From an uncultured Nocardioides sp. (GTDB taxonomy: Bacteria > Actinomycetota > Actinomycetes > Propionibacteriales > Nocardioidaceae): a stretch of DNA of 64,000 nucleotides. A program made the translations under genes and the position numbers. The stretch covers positions 124,001 through 188,000 of the forward strand of contig NZ_CANKYS010000003.1 in NCBI RefSeq assembly GCF_947488025.1, in the 5' to 3' direction. The notes under the pieces are model-generated. The model was not told the DNA's origin and made no database searches. It saw only the letters and a program-made list of their open reading frames with translations. Of the stretch, positions 27,598 through 35,982 are shown in pieces. Every line of letters begins with the position of its first letter. Position 1 is the first letter of the stretch.

Positions 27598-27981
27598 ATG
27601 TCACTCACGCACCGCCCGGTCGCGATGATGATGCCGGTCACCGACGTCGACCGCGCCCGCACCTTCTACACCGAGTCCCTGGGGCTCGACTACACCGGGA
27701 GCAACGACGAGGGCAGCGCCCTCTACGCCCTGGACGGCGGCTCCACGCTCGTCCTGCTCCCCCGTCCCGAGAGCCGTCCGTCGGAGAGCACCGCGATGAG
27801 CTTCGAGGTCGACGACATCACCGGCGAGATCGGCGACCTCGAGCGGCGCGGCGTCGTCTTCGAGGACTACGACCTGCCGGACCTCACGACCGTCGACCAC
27901 GTGTGCGTGATGGGCGCCGAGAAGGCGGCGTGGTTCAAGGATCCGGACGGCAACATGCTCTGCCTGCACCAAGAGAACTAG
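27598..27981 (+). CDS. VOC / glyoxalase-like protein
   Basis: 127 residues with paired beta-alpha-beta-beta-beta units: VAMMMPVTDVDRARTFYTESLGLDY, LYALDGGSTLVLLPR, MSFEVDDITGEIGDLERRGVVFEDYD and FKDPDGNMLCLHQ. Metal-binding positions typical of VOC enzymes are partly present (a late Glu/His, an early polar). It could be a thiol-conjugating or ring-cleaving enzyme; no substrate can be assigned. GAGAGGGAGG precedes ATG 27598. Confidence 0.85.
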   Translation: MSLTHRPVAMMMPVTDVDRARTFYTESLGLDYTGSNDEGSALYALDGGSTLVLLPRPESRPSESTAMSFEVDDITGEIGDLERRGVVFEDYDLPDLTTVDHVCVMGAEKAAWFKDPDGNMLCLHQEN

Positions 27982-27985
27982 AGGA

Positions 27986-28390
27986 CTAGACGTCGGTCGC
28001 GCCGTCGATGGACTGGCGGACGAGGTCCGCGTGACCGGCGTGGCGGGCGTACTCCTCGACCATGTGGACCAGCACCCAGCGCAGGGTGGCGGTCTCGCCC
28101 TTCTCGGGCGGTCGCGGGCGCGCGACGAGCCGGCCGAGGTCAGGGTCCTCGGCCAGGGCGGCGTCGAGGCATGCATCGGAGCGCTCGATCGCCGCGACGA
28201 GCAGGGCGTCGAGCTCGGCGTGGGACCGACCGGCGGCCATGTGCCAGTCCCAGTCGGCGTCGTCGGCCCACGGGGCGGTGTCCCACGGCGGCGACGGGTC
28301 GTGGGCGGGCGAGTGACGCGCCCGCCGGACGGACCGAACGTCGCCCGTACGCCGCTCGCTGAGCGTGCCGCGTACGGCCGCCGCGTCCAT
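27986..28390 (-). pseudogene. DUF664/DinB-type protein lacking its N-terminal half
   Basis: 134 codons. Residues from about 36 on (WDTAPWADDADWDWH ... LRWVLVHMVEEYARHAGHADLVRQSIDG) match the C-terminal part of DUF664/DinB mycothiol- or bacillithiol-dependent transferase-like proteins. Those are usually about 165-180 residues and start with a helix carrying the first metal-binding histidine; that part is absent. The Arg-rich first 35 residues are not family-like, and only 25 bases separate this gene from the next one upstream. I read it as a decayed or truncated gene; a short functional form cannot be excluded. Confidence 0.55.
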
Positions 28391-28415
28391 CGGTCCGTTC
28401 GACGGGCCGGGTGGG

Positions 28416-28967
28416 TCAGAGGGTCGGACCCTCGCCGCGCAGCTTGTCGACCTCCGCCATCGCGTCGCGCAGCTGGCCGAGCCACTCGTCGGCGTGCTGC
28501 CCGACCAGGCGCACCGACCACGCGAGGGCGTCGGAGCGCGACCGGGCGACGCCGGCGTCGACCAGGGTGTCGAGCACGCGACGCTCGGGCTGGCGCAGCC
28601 GGGTCATCACCGGTGCGGCGACATGGGTGAACAGCGCCTCGGTGTCGCCGAGCCGCACCCCCCACGACACCTTGCGCTCGTAGCGCGCCTGGGCCTCGCG
28701 GGCGATCTGGATGCGCTCGGTCTTGGTCTCGGAGCGGAAGCGGCCGATGCGGCCCTCGGCCTCGGCTGCGCTGACGTCGTCGGCCGAGCTGTCCACCACC
28801 AAGGTGCCGACGACCAGGATCTCCTCGCGGTCGACGGTGACGTCGACCGCGCTGAACCATGCCTCGGGCAGGCGCCCGTGGAACCACTCGGACGCGTCGG
28901 AGGCGTCCGGCAGGTCGGCGACCTGCCACCCGCCGCGGCGACCGCGACGGCTCTCGTCTGTCTTCAT
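28416..28967 (-). CDS. Conserved-type hypothetical protein with possible ribbon-helix-helix end
   Basis: 183 residues, no signal peptide or membrane segment. The middle (RIGRFRSETKTERIQIAREAQARYERKVSWGVRLGD) is basic; the C-terminal VLDTLVDAGVARSRSDALAWSVRLVGQHADEWLGQLRDAM resembles the helix pair of ribbon-helix-helix DNA-binding domains. Family not recognised. An 11-base palindrome ATGTATTACAT overlaps its own start codon region (28966-28976), which would fit autoregulation. Divergent from ychJ. Confidence 0.55.
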   Translation of the reverse strand: MKTDESRRGRRGGWQVADLPDASDASEWFHGRLPEAWFSAVDVTVDREEILVVGTLVVDSSADDVSAAEAEGRIGRFRSETKTERIQIAREAQARYERKVSWGVRLGDTEALFTHVAAPVMTRLRQPERRVLDTLVDAGVARSRSDALAWSVRLVGQHADEWLGQLRDAMAEVDKLRGEGPTL

Positions 28968-28983
28968 GTATTACATGATTACA
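28966..28983. promoter_or_regulatory. AT-rich palindrome with TACA half-sites at a divergent start
   Basis: ATGTATTACAT (28966-28976, dyad around one central base) is followed at once by GATTACA, giving TGTA-T-TACA plus a second TACA half-site. It overlaps the ATG of the 28416-28967 gene and lies 35 bases before ychJ. It stands out in GC-rich surroundings. Confidence 0.45.
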
Positions 28984-29017
28984 CCGCAACACAAACGGCG
29001 CCAGATATCGTCGCCCC

Positions 29018-29362
29018 GTGCTCACCACTCCGTGCCCCTGCGGGATCGGCGAGGCGTACGACGCCTGCTGCGGACCGCTGCTCGCCAACGTCGCGCAGGC
29101 CACCTCGCCGGAGCAGCTGATGCGCTCGCGCTACACCGCCTTCGTCACCGGGGACGCCGACCACCTCTTCCGCACCTGGCACCCGCGAACCCGGCCCGAC
29201 GACGTACGCCCGGACCCCGCCACCCGCTGGACCGGGCTCCGGGTCCTGGCCGCGGAGGGCGACACCGTCGAGTTCGTCGCGACCTGGGAGGGCGGGGAGA
29301 TGCACGAGGTGAGCAGGTTCGAGCAACGTGCCGGTCGGTGGTGCTACGTCGACGGCACGTGA
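29018..29362 (+). CDS. ychJ: YchJ-family SEC-C motif protein
   Basis: 114 residues. The N-terminal SEC-C-type zinc motif is CPCGIGEAYDACCGPL; MRSRYTAFVTGDADHLFRTWHP and the NTF2-like remainder fit UPF0225/YchJ. Function unknown. GTG 29018 lies 6 bases after TATCGT (29006-29011), predicting a leaderless mRNA. Confidence 0.88.
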   Translation: MLTTPCPCGIGEAYDACCGPLLANVAQATSPEQLMRSRYTAFVTGDADHLFRTWHPRTRPDDVRPDPATRWTGLRVLAAEGDTVEFVATWEGGEMHEVSRFEQRAGRWCYVDGT

Positions 29363-29377
29363 GCGAACAGGCCTGCG

Positions 29378-30007
29378 TCAGCTGACCGAGTCGGTCCAGC
29401 GCTCCCCGACGCTCTCGAGGTGGCCGTGCCCCGCAGTTGCGGCCGCGACCGCCGCCCCCACCCGGCCCACCTCGTCGGGCGCCGCCGCGAGCAGCAGCCG
29501 CACGCGGGCGTCGTACGCCACGTCGAGGACGACGACGCCGCGTGAGCGCAGCTCCCCCTCCACCCGGCCGGCGTCGGCGTGGTTGAGCTCCAGGGCGAGC
29601 TCGGTGAGCAGCGTGCGACGCAGCAGCCCGGCCTGTGCCACGGCCGCGCGCACCGCGTCGCCGTAGGCGCGCACCAGGCCGCCGGCACCGAGCAGGGTGC
29701 CGCCGAACCAGCGGGTGACGACGGCGGCCACGTCGCTCACCCCGGCGCCGCGCAGGACGTCCAGCATCGGTGCACCCGCGGTGCCCGCAGGCTCACCGTC
29801 GTCGGACGAGCGCTGGACCGCCCCGTCCGGGCCCAGCACGAAGGCCGAGCAGTGGTGGCGGGCGTCCGCGTGCTCACGGCGGAGCGCGGCGACGAGGGCG
29901 CGGGCGTCCTCCTCGGTCTCGACCCGCCGCAGCGTGCACAGGAAGCGGGAGCCGCGGTCCTCGACCTCGGCGGTCACGTCGCGGGCGACGGTGAGGTAGG
30001 ACGTCAC
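29378..30007 (-). CDS. yigZ: YigZ/IMPACT-family protein
   Basis: 209 residues. Family motifs are clear: GSRFLCTLRRVETEEDARAL, SDDGEPAGTAGAPML, VTRWFGGTLLGAGGLVRAYGDAV. The C-terminal 70 residues form the small alpha-beta domain typical of YigZ. Members are ribosome- or translation-associated in eukaryotes (IMPACT); the bacterial role is unclear. GTG 30007 overlaps the YihY stop (GTGA), so translation is probably coupled. Convergent with ychJ, 15 bases apart. Confidence 0.9.
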   Translation of the reverse strand: MTSYLTVARDVTAEVEDRGSRFLCTLRRVETEEDARALVAALRREHADARHHCSAFVLGPDGAVQRSSDDGEPAGTAGAPMLDVLRGAGVSDVAAVVTRWFGGTLLGAGGLVRAYGDAVRAAVAQAGLLRRTLLTELALELNHADAGRVEGELRSRGVVVLDVAYDARVRLLLAAAPDEVGRVGAAVAAATAGHGHLESVGERWTDSVS

Positions 30008-31047
30008 GCCGGTCGCTGCGACTCGGCTGGGTCCTCGGCCGGTTCCTCGGCTGCGTCTTCCGCTGGACGCTCCGCCGGACCGGGGTCCCACTGGACCATC
30101 ACCTTCTCGAAGCCCTTGTGCCGCTGCATGCGGGCATAGAGGGCGTAGGCCTCCCGGTCGGCCTCGGTCAGCTGGACGTTGTCGGTGAAGGGCGTGAGCA
30201 GCGCCCGCGGCCACAGTCGTCGCGCCAGCACCACGTTGACCTCGGTGGCCAGCACGGCCATGACGGCGCCGATCCACAGGAAGCCGATCAGGCCGAGGAC
30301 GAGCCCGAAGGTCTTGGTCATCGAGGACGTGTTGACCAGCACGCGGTCGACGTACGCCGCGCCGCCGATCTGCAGCAGCTGCCACAGGACGGCGAGCGTG
30401 AAACCGCCCGGCGCCGCCCGCCAGAAGGAGTGCTGGCCGGTGGCGGCGAAGCGGAAGAGGTAGGTCAACCCGGTGCCGACCACCAGCACCGTCAGGACCG
30501 GGAGCAGCGCCTTGAGGCCGCCGCCGATCAGCTCGGTGAAGACGTCCGTCGTGGTCGCGATCGTCGAGACCACCGTCACCGCGAGCAGGGAGAGGCCCGC
30601 GGTGAGGAGCAGCAGCAGGGTCTTGACGCGCGCGTAGAACGGGTTGGGGCGGCTGTTGCGCGGCACCGACCACGCCACGTGCTGGGTGTTCTGCAGCGCC
30701 TGGCCGAGGCCCATCGCGCCGTAGAGGGCTGCGAGCGCACCGATGACCACACCACCGACCGACCCCTGGAGCCCGTCGGGACGGCCGAGCTCGTCGCCGA
30801 TGATGGGGAACTGCGCCAGGGCCGAGTTGAGGATGCTCTCCTGCCACTGGGGCTCACCCCGCAGGAACAGGCCCAGGATCGAGGTGCCGAGCAGCATCAG
30901 CGGGAAGATCGCGATGAAGGCGTAGTAGGCCAGCGCAGCCGCGAGGTAGGGGCCCTGGTCGTCGAAGTACTTGTAGACGACGGCGATCGGGAAGCCGAGC
31001 ACCCGGTGCCGCCGCTGGAACCCGTCGACTGCCGAGACCGCTCCCAC
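30004..31047 (-). CDS. YihY/BrkB-family membrane protein
   Basis: 347 residues with about six membrane helices. AALAYYAFIAIFPLMLLGTSILG is the YihY/virulence-factor BrkB signature, followed by VIGALAALYGAMGLGQALQNTQHVAW and FGLVLGLIGFLWIGAVMAVLATEVN. The last 30 residues are Glu/Pro/Ala-rich. Despite an old annotation as ribonuclease BN this family is an integral membrane protein of unknown function. GTG 31047 lies 7 bases after TAGCCT (31060-31055), so it likely has its own promoter although it follows the TauE gene by 16 bases. Confidence 0.85.
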   Translation of the reverse strand: MGAVSAVDGFQRRHRVLGFPIAVVYKYFDDQGPYLAAALAYYAFIAIFPLMLLGTSILGLFLRGEPQWQESILNSALAQFPIIGDELGRPDGLQGSVGGVVIGALAALYGAMGLGQALQNTQHVAWSVPRNSRPNPFYARVKTLLLLLTAGLSLLAVTVVSTIATTTDVFTELIGGGLKALLPVLTVLVVGTGLTYLFRFAATGQHSFWRAAPGGFTLAVLWQLLQIGGAAYVDRVLVNTSSMTKTFGLVLGLIGFLWIGAVMAVLATEVNVVLARRLWPRALLTPFTDNVQLTEADREAYALYARMQRHKGFEKVMVQWDPGPAERPAEDAAEEPAEDPAESQRPA

Positions 31048-31063
31048 GAGGTGGAGGCTACCG

Positions 31064-31843
31064 TCACCACCAGCCGAGCAGCTGGCCGCCGAGCCGTACG
31101 ACGAACCCGGCGACGACGACGAGGAAGAACACGCGCACGAAGCGGGCGCCCCGCGCCATCGCGGTCCGGGCGCCGACGTAGCCGCCCGTCACGTTGGCGG
31201 CGGCCATCACCAGGGCGAGGTCCCAGATGACCGCACCCTGCGGGATGAAGACGGCGAGCGCGGCCAGGTTGGTCGCCCAGTTGGCGAGCTTGGCCTTGGC
31301 GGAGGCCTCGAGGAAGTTGTAGCCGAGCAGGCCCACCAGCGCGAAGACGAAGAACGATCCCGTCCCCGGCCCGATCGCACCGTCGTAGAAGCCGATTGCC
31401 AGCCCGGTGACCACGACGGCGCTGAGGTGCTGACCGCCCTGGAACCGCAGGTTGGTGAGCTCGCCGACGCTCGGCTTGAACCACACGTAGGCACCGACGA
31501 GCACCAGCACGACCAGGATGATCGGGTCGAAAGCGCTGCGCGGCAGCTGTGATGCGACGAGGGCGCCGCCGGCCGACCCGAGCCCTGCAGCGACCATCAG
31601 CGGCAGGAACGTGCGGGGGTCGGGACGGATGCGCCGGACGTACGTCGCCGCGCTGATCGAGGTGCCGCAGAACGAGGAGAGCTTGTTGGTCGCCGCGATC
31701 TGCACCACCGACGCGCCCGGCAGGCCGAGCAGCAGGGCGGGCAGCTGGATCAGGCCGCCGCCACCGACCACCGCGTCGACGAAGCCCGCGGCCAGCGCCG
31801 CGAGCACCAGGAAGAGGATGACCTCGACGGAGAGGTCACCCAT
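31064..31843 (-). CDS. TauE/SafE-family sulfite/sulfonate exporter-like permease
   Basis: 259 residues, about eight helices. Family motifs occur in both halves: AGFVDAVVGGGGLIQLPALLL near the N-terminus, ATNKLSSFCGT, and AIGFYDGAIGPGTGSFFVFALV in the second half. Family members move organosulfur or other organic anions. Its place in the cbs transcription unit fits sulfur metabolism, but the substrate is not proven. ATG 31843 lies 14 bases after the lipoprotein stop. Confidence 0.85.
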   Translation of the reverse strand: MGDLSVEVILFLVLAALAAGFVDAVVGGGGLIQLPALLLGLPGASVVQIAATNKLSSFCGTSISAATYVRRIRPDPRTFLPLMVAAGLGSAGGALVASQLPRSAFDPIILVVLVLVGAYVWFKPSVGELTNLRFQGGQHLSAVVVTGLAIGFYDGAIGPGTGSFFVFALVGLLGYNFLEASAKAKLANWATNLAALAVFIPQGAVIWDLALVMAAANVTGGYVGARTAMARGARFVRVFFLVVVAGFVVRLGGQLLGWW

Positions 31844-31857
31844 GTCGGGGCCCCACG

Positions 31858-32307
31858 TCAGCTGGAGGTGGTGTCTCGGCCGTACTCCTGCACCACGACC
31901 GCGTCGTAGTCCTCGGGCATGGTGGCGCTGAGTCCGGGGCAGACGAACTGCTGCGACTGGTCGGGGAGCATCTTGCGGGCCGAGCAGTTGACCGTCGCCA
32001 GCTCGGAGCCGTCGGCGGAGAACACCATCTCGAACAGCGCGGCCCGCTCCTCGTCGGAGGTGTTCTTGATCGTGCCCTTGACCTCCGGGGTGACCACCTC
32101 CTCCATGCTGACCGAGCGCTCGATCGCCGTGAGCTCCCAGCCGTCCTCGACCGCGAAGCCGTTCCAGGTGAAGGCCTTGCCGACCTCCACCTCGACCGGA
32201 TCGGTGCTCGCGCCGTCGCTGCCGTCGTCGCCGCAGGCGCCGAGCGCACCGAGGCAGGCGAGGACGGCCAGCACGGTCGCGGTGCGCCTCACGCCGAGGC
32301 GCCTCAC
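31858..32307 (-). CDS. Lipoprotein of unknown function downstream of cbs
   Basis: 149 residues. A type II signal peptide ends in the lipobox LGAC-G (residues about 21-24), followed by a DDGSDG linker. The mature domain (KAFTWNGFAVEDGWELTAIE, VKGTIKNTSDEERAALFEMVFS, LLPDQSQQFVCPG-like end) resembles the immunoglobulin-like DUF4352/telokin-type fold of actinobacterial lipoproteins. GTG 32307 overlaps the cbs stop (GTGA). Confidence 0.7.
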   Translation of the reverse strand: MRRLGVRRTATVLAVLACLGALGACGDDGSDGASTDPVEVEVGKAFTWNGFAVEDGWELTAIERSVSMEEVVTPEVKGTIKNTSDEERAALFEMVFSADGSELATVNCSARKMLPDQSQQFVCPGLSATMPEDYDAVVVQEYGRDTTSS

Positions 32308-33710
32308 GAGGCGGCCACGAAGGTGAGCAGGTCCTGCCGGGTCAGCACGCCGATGGGCTTGCCGTCCTCGTGGACGAGCACGGCGTCGGCCTTCTCGAGC
32401 AGGTGCACGGCGTCGGCAGCGGCCTCGGTCGAGCCGATCGTCGGCAGAGCCGGCGACATGTGGTCCTCGACCTGGTCGGTCAGCTTCGCGGTGCCGGCGA
32501 AGAGGGCGTCCAGCAGGGTGCGCTCGGACACCGACCCCGCGACCTCCGCCGCCACGATCGGCGGCTCGGCGCGGACGACGGGCATCTGGCTGACGCCGTA
32601 CTCCTGCAGGATGTGGACGGCCTCGGCGATCGTCTCGCCCGGGTGGGTGTGGACCAGGTCGGGCAGCTGGCCCGACTTGCCGCGCAGCACCTCACCGACG
32701 GTGCGGTGGTCGGCCCGCGCGCCGGTGGCGAAGCCGTACTGGGCGAGCCAGTCGTCGTTGAAGACCTTGGTCAGGTAGCCGCGACCGGAGTCGGGCAGCA
32801 GGACGACGACGACGGCGTCGGTGCGTCCCTCGGCGGCGAGCTCGTGGGCGACCTGGCGGGCGGCGAAGGCGGCCATGCCCGCGGAGCCGCCGACCAGCAT
32901 GGCCTCCTCGCGCGCGAGGCGGCGCGTGAAGGCGAAGGAGTCGGCGTCGGAGACCTCGATGACGCGGTCGGCCACGCCCCGGTCGTAGGTCTCGGGCCAG
33001 AAGTCCTCACCGACGCCCTCGACGAGGTAGGGCCGACCGGTGCCGCCGGAGTAGACCGAGCCGGCCGGGTCGGCGCCGATGACCTGGATGTCAGGGTTCT
33101 GCTCCTTGAGGTAGCGCCCGACCCCGCTGATCGTGCCGCCGGTGCCCATGCCCGTGACGAAGTGGGTGATCTTCCCCTCCGTCTGCTCCCAGATCTCCGG
33201 ACCGGTGGTCTCGTAGTGGGAGCGGGGGTTGTGCGGGTTGGAGTACTGGTCGGGCTTCCAGGCGCCGGGCTGCTTGGAGAGCCGGTCGCTCACGTTGTAG
33301 TAGGAGTCGGGGTGCTCCGGCGCGACGGCGGTCGGGCAGACCACGACCTCGGCGCCGTAGGCCTTGAGCACGTTGCGCTTGTCCTCGCTGACCTTGTCGG
33401 GGCACACGAAGATGCAGGAGTAGCCCTTCTGCTGGGCCACCATCGCGAGCCCGACGCCGGTGTTGCCGGAGGTCGGCTCGACGATCGTGCCGCCGGGCTG
33501 CAGCTCGCCCGAGGCCTCGGCGGCCTCGATCATCCGCGACGCGATGCGGTCCTTCACCGACCCGCCGGGGTTGAGGTACTCCACCTTCGCCAGGACCAGC
33601 GGGCCGTCGGCGTCGCCGCCTGCGTCTGCTCCGGGGAGGTCGAGGGTCCGGCTGAGCCGGACGAGCGGGGTGTTGCCGATCAGGTCGAGGAGCGAGTTCA
33701 CGTACTGCAC
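32304..33710 (-). CDS. cbs: Cystathionine beta-synthase
   Basis: 468 residues. The N-terminal PLP domain has LLDLIGNTPLVRL, Schiff-base K53 (NPGGSVKDR), EPTSGNTGVGLA and the glycine-rich loop TGMGTGGTISGVG. The C-terminal 130 residues form a CBS-domain pair (SQMPVVRAEPP, DAVLVHEDGKPIGVLTRQDLL). It condenses serine (or O-acetylserine) with homocysteine to make cystathionine. Cysteine synthase is excluded by the CBS pair and by SVYSGGTGRPYLVEGVGED. GTG 33710 lies 6 bases after TAGATT (33722-33717). In mycobacteria a SGNH protein also neighbours cbs. Confidence 0.93.
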   Translation of the reverse strand: MQYVNSLLDLIGNTPLVRLSRTLDLPGADAGGDADGPLVLAKVEYLNPGGSVKDRIASRMIEAAEASGELQPGGTIVEPTSGNTGVGLAMVAQQKGYSCIFVCPDKVSEDKRNVLKAYGAEVVVCPTAVAPEHPDSYYNVSDRLSKQPGAWKPDQYSNPHNPRSHYETTGPEIWEQTEGKITHFVTGMGTGGTISGVGRYLKEQNPDIQVIGADPAGSVYSGGTGRPYLVEGVGEDFWPETYDRGVADRVIEVSDADSFAFTRRLAREEAMLVGGSAGMAAFAARQVAHELAAEGRTDAVVVVLLPDSGRGYLTKVFNDDWLAQYGFATGARADHRTVGEVLRGKSGQLPDLVHTHPGETIAEAVHILQEYGVSQMPVVRAEPPIVAAEVAGSVSERTLLDALFAGTAKLTDQVEDHMSPALPTIGSTEAAADAVHLLEKADAVLVHEDGKPIGVLTRQDLLTFVAAS

Positions 33711-33772
33711 CCGGTCAATCTAGCCGTCTACTCGTCCGTAGCCGTCACTGCCGGTTGCGTAGCATCGGGGCC

Positions 33773-34825
33773 GTGGGGGCAACTGGAGCAGCACGCAAGC
33801 TGGCATCGGCCGCCGCCCTGGGCGGCGGCGGACTCTCCGTGCTCGGCGCCGGGCTCTACGGGGTCCTGGTCGCCGAGGCGAAGATCGCGCGGCGGCTGAT
33901 CGGCAACGCGACCGACGTACCTCCGCAGGCGACGGGCTGGTACGGCCGCGGCCGGCCGGGCCCGGCGATCCGGATCGCCCTGCTCGGCGACTCCTCCGCG
34001 GCCGGCTACGGCGTCGACCGCGTCGAGGACACCACCGGCGCCCACCTCGCCACCGGGGTCGCGGCCCAGGCCGACCGGCGGGTGCACCTGCGCTCCTTCG
34101 CGGTCGTCGGCGCCCAGTCGAGCGCGCTGGCCGAGCAGGTCGACGCCGCCCTCGGCACCCACCCCGACCTCGCTGTCGTCCTCATCGGCGCCAACGACGT
34201 CACCCACACCGTGCTGCCGTCCGCGTCGGTGCGCCACCTCGCCGAGGGCGTACGCCGCCTGCGCGAGGAGGGCATCGCGGTGGTCGTCGGCACCTGCCCC
34301 GACCTCGGCACGATCCGGCCCATCCCCCAGCCGCTCAAGCAGGTGGCGCGCGAGTGGTCGCGCCGGCTCGCGGCCGCGCAGACCATCACCGTCGTGGAGA
34401 ACGGCGGCCGGTCGGTGTCCGTCGGCGACATCCTCGGCCCGGAGTTCGACGCCGCCCCCGCCCTGCTGTTCGGTCCCGACCGCTTCCACCCGTCCGCCGA
34501 CGGCTACAAGCAGCTCTCGTCGGTGCTCATCCCCTCCTGCCTCGCAGCCCTCGACCTCCTGCCCGCCGACGAGGCCGTCCCGGAGCCGCGCCGCCGCGAG
34601 GGCATCCTCCCGGTCGCGGCCGCTGCCGTGCGCGCCGCCCGTACGCCCGGCACCGAGGTCGACGGCACCGAGGTCGGCGGCACCCAGCGCGGCCTCCGCG
34701 GACGCTGGGTCGAGCTGCGCCACCGTCGCCGCCGTCCCTCCACCGACGCCGAGTCGCCCGGTGAGCACGAGGAGACCGGCGACGACGCCTCCGCCTCGGC
34801 CGCCGCCCCCGTCGGCGGTGAGTGA
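33773..34825 (+). CDS. Exported SGNH-hydrolase (GDSL esterase)
   Basis: 350 residues. An N-terminal hydrophobic segment (LASAAALGGGGLSVLGAGLYGVLV) may act as signal or anchor. SGNH blocks are visible: GDSSAAG (nucleophile Ser), a Gly near QSSAL, GANDVTH (block III), and DRFHPSADGY (catalytic Asp/His). The C-terminal 80 residues are low-complexity, charged and Thr/Glu-rich. It should hydrolyse esters at the cell surface. GTG 33773 follows TAGCAT (33760-33765) by 7 bases. The stop codon lies inside a 46-base palindromic element. Confidence 0.85.
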   Translation: MGATGAARKLASAAALGGGGLSVLGAGLYGVLVAEAKIARRLIGNATDVPPQATGWYGRGRPGPAIRIALLGDSSAAGYGVDRVEDTTGAHLATGVAAQADRRVHLRSFAVVGAQSSALAEQVDAALGTHPDLAVVLIGANDVTHTVLPSASVRHLAEGVRRLREEGIAVVVGTCPDLGTIRPIPQPLKQVAREWSRRLAAAQTITVVENGGRSVSVGDILGPEFDAAPALLFGPDRFHPSADGYKQLSSVLIPSCLAALDLLPADEAVPEPRRREGILPVAAAAVRAARTPGTEVDGTEVGGTQRGLRGRWVELRHRRRRPSTDAESPGEHEETGDDASASAAAPVGGE

Positions 34826-34862
34826 GGCGGGTTCTGCCCGCCCACAACCCGCTTGGCTCACC
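34817..34862. repeat. 46-base palindromic repeat, copy B
   Basis: Same length and layout as the element at 6990-7035: identical first 12 bases (GGTGAGTGAGGC), identical GGTTCTGC at positions 14-21 and identical GGCTCACC end, with changes between them that keep pairing (for example the arm pair A-T in copy A is G-C here). It contains the stop codon of the SGNH gene and faces the convergent Bax-inhibitor gene. Confidence 0.7.
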
Positions 34863-34896
34863 GCTGGCACCGGCCTGGCACGGCTGCCTTGAAATG

Positions 34897-34935
34897 CCGT
34901 CGGCCCGCCCGAGCTGAGCTCGAGCGGGCCGACGG
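34897..34935. terminator. Long hairpin between convergent genes
   Basis: CCGTCGGCCCGC (34897-34908) pairs perfectly with GCGGGCCGACGG (34924-34935), enclosing a further CGAGCT/AGCTCG stem. It follows copy B of the palindromic element and lies 24 bases past the stop of the minus-strand gene, so it can stop transcription from both sides. Confidence 0.75.
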
Positions 34936-34958
34936 GGTGGTGCGGTGTGGCTTGTGGG

Positions 34959-35810
34959 TCAGTCGCCACGCATGATCGCGAGGATCCGCAGCAGGTTGGT
35001 GTAGATCCAGACCAGGCTGACGGTCAGGCCGAAGGCCGCGCGCCACGACTCGCGCTCGGGGAGGCCGGCGGCGACGCCGTTCTCCACGAAGTCGAAGTCG
35101 AGGATCAGCATGAACACACCGAGCACGAGGCCGGCGAGGGCGAAGAGGAAGCCGATCGGGCCGTTGCCGTAGAGCGGCGACTGGATGCCGAAGAGGCTGA
35201 GCACCAGCGACAGCAGGCCGAGGCCCACCATGCCGAACATGCCGGCGATGACGCCGCGACGGAACTTGTCGCCGACCTTGATGTTGAGGAACTTGTAGGC
35301 CGCGAGGGTGCCGGCGAAGGCAGCGAACGTGCCGAGGACGGCACTCATCACGATGCCGGGGTACTGGGCCTCGAACAGCGCGCTGATCGCGCCGAGCGCC
35401 ACACCCTCGGCCAGGGCGAACGCCATCACCAGGGCGGGGCTGATCATCCGCTTGAACGAGTTCACCAGCGAGAGCAGGAATGCGCCGCCGGCACCGAGCA
35501 TCGCCAGCATGCCGACCTGTCCGAGGTCGGCGTTGTCGGTGACGTCACCGATCCACCACCACGTGGCGAAGGCCGCGGCGAAGACGAGGGCGACCGAGAT
35601 CGCGGTCTTCTGGACGACCGAGTCGACCGTCATCCGGCCCTGGTCCACCTGCCCGGGCGTGCCGGTGCCCCACTGCGAGGGGTCGGTGCCGGTGTCGCCG
35701 TATCCGGGGTAGGACGACCCACCGGCGGGGTAGGTCTGGTTGCCGTAGGCGTTGGAGGAGGCTCGGTTGAACTCCTCGGAACGGGCAAAGACAGGGTTGT
35801 TGCTTCTCAT
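34959..35810 (-). CDS. Bax inhibitor-1/YccA family membrane protein
   Basis: 283 residues. The first 60 are Gly/Tyr/Ser-rich and soluble (SNAYGNQTYPAGGSSYPGYG), then seven membrane helices follow, with LILDFDFVENGVAAG and the late SLVWIYTNLLRILAIM typical of actinobacterial Bax1-I proteins. Relatives are pH-sensitive calcium-leak channels; the role here is unproven. AAGGAGAG precedes ATG 35810. A promoter is visible about 80 bases upstream. Confidence 0.87.
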   Translation of the reverse strand: MRSNNPVFARSEEFNRASSNAYGNQTYPAGGSSYPGYGDTGTDPSQWGTGTPGQVDQGRMTVDSVVQKTAISVALVFAAAFATWWWIGDVTDNADLGQVGMLAMLGAGGAFLLSLVNSFKRMISPALVMAFALAEGVALGAISALFEAQYPGIVMSAVLGTFAAFAGTLAAYKFLNIKVGDKFRRGVIAGMFGMVGLGLLSLVLSLFGIQSPLYGNGPIGFLFALAGLVLGVFMLILDFDFVENGVAAGLPERESWRAAFGLTVSLVWIYTNLLRILAIMRGD

Positions 35811-35887
35811 GGTCTCTCCTTGGAGGCCGCCTCCGGAACCTCCGGAGGGTCGACGCCGTCAGTGACGGCGCCCGGGTGCGTCACCTC

Positions 35888-35915
35888 ACTCTAGCCGGGG
35901 TGACACCACTTCAAA
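35888..35915 (-). promoter_or_regulatory. Promoter of the Bax-inhibitor gene
   Basis: On the minus strand TTTGAA (35915-35910) and TAGAGT (35893-35888) are 16 bases apart. The leader would be about 70 bases and contains a small TCCGGA-rich dyad. Confidence 0.5.
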
Positions 35916-35982
35916 CGTGGGCCGACGGCACGCTGTTCCCGTCACAGGAACTTCTCAGGATGTACGCAGGGCTGGCCCGCGG

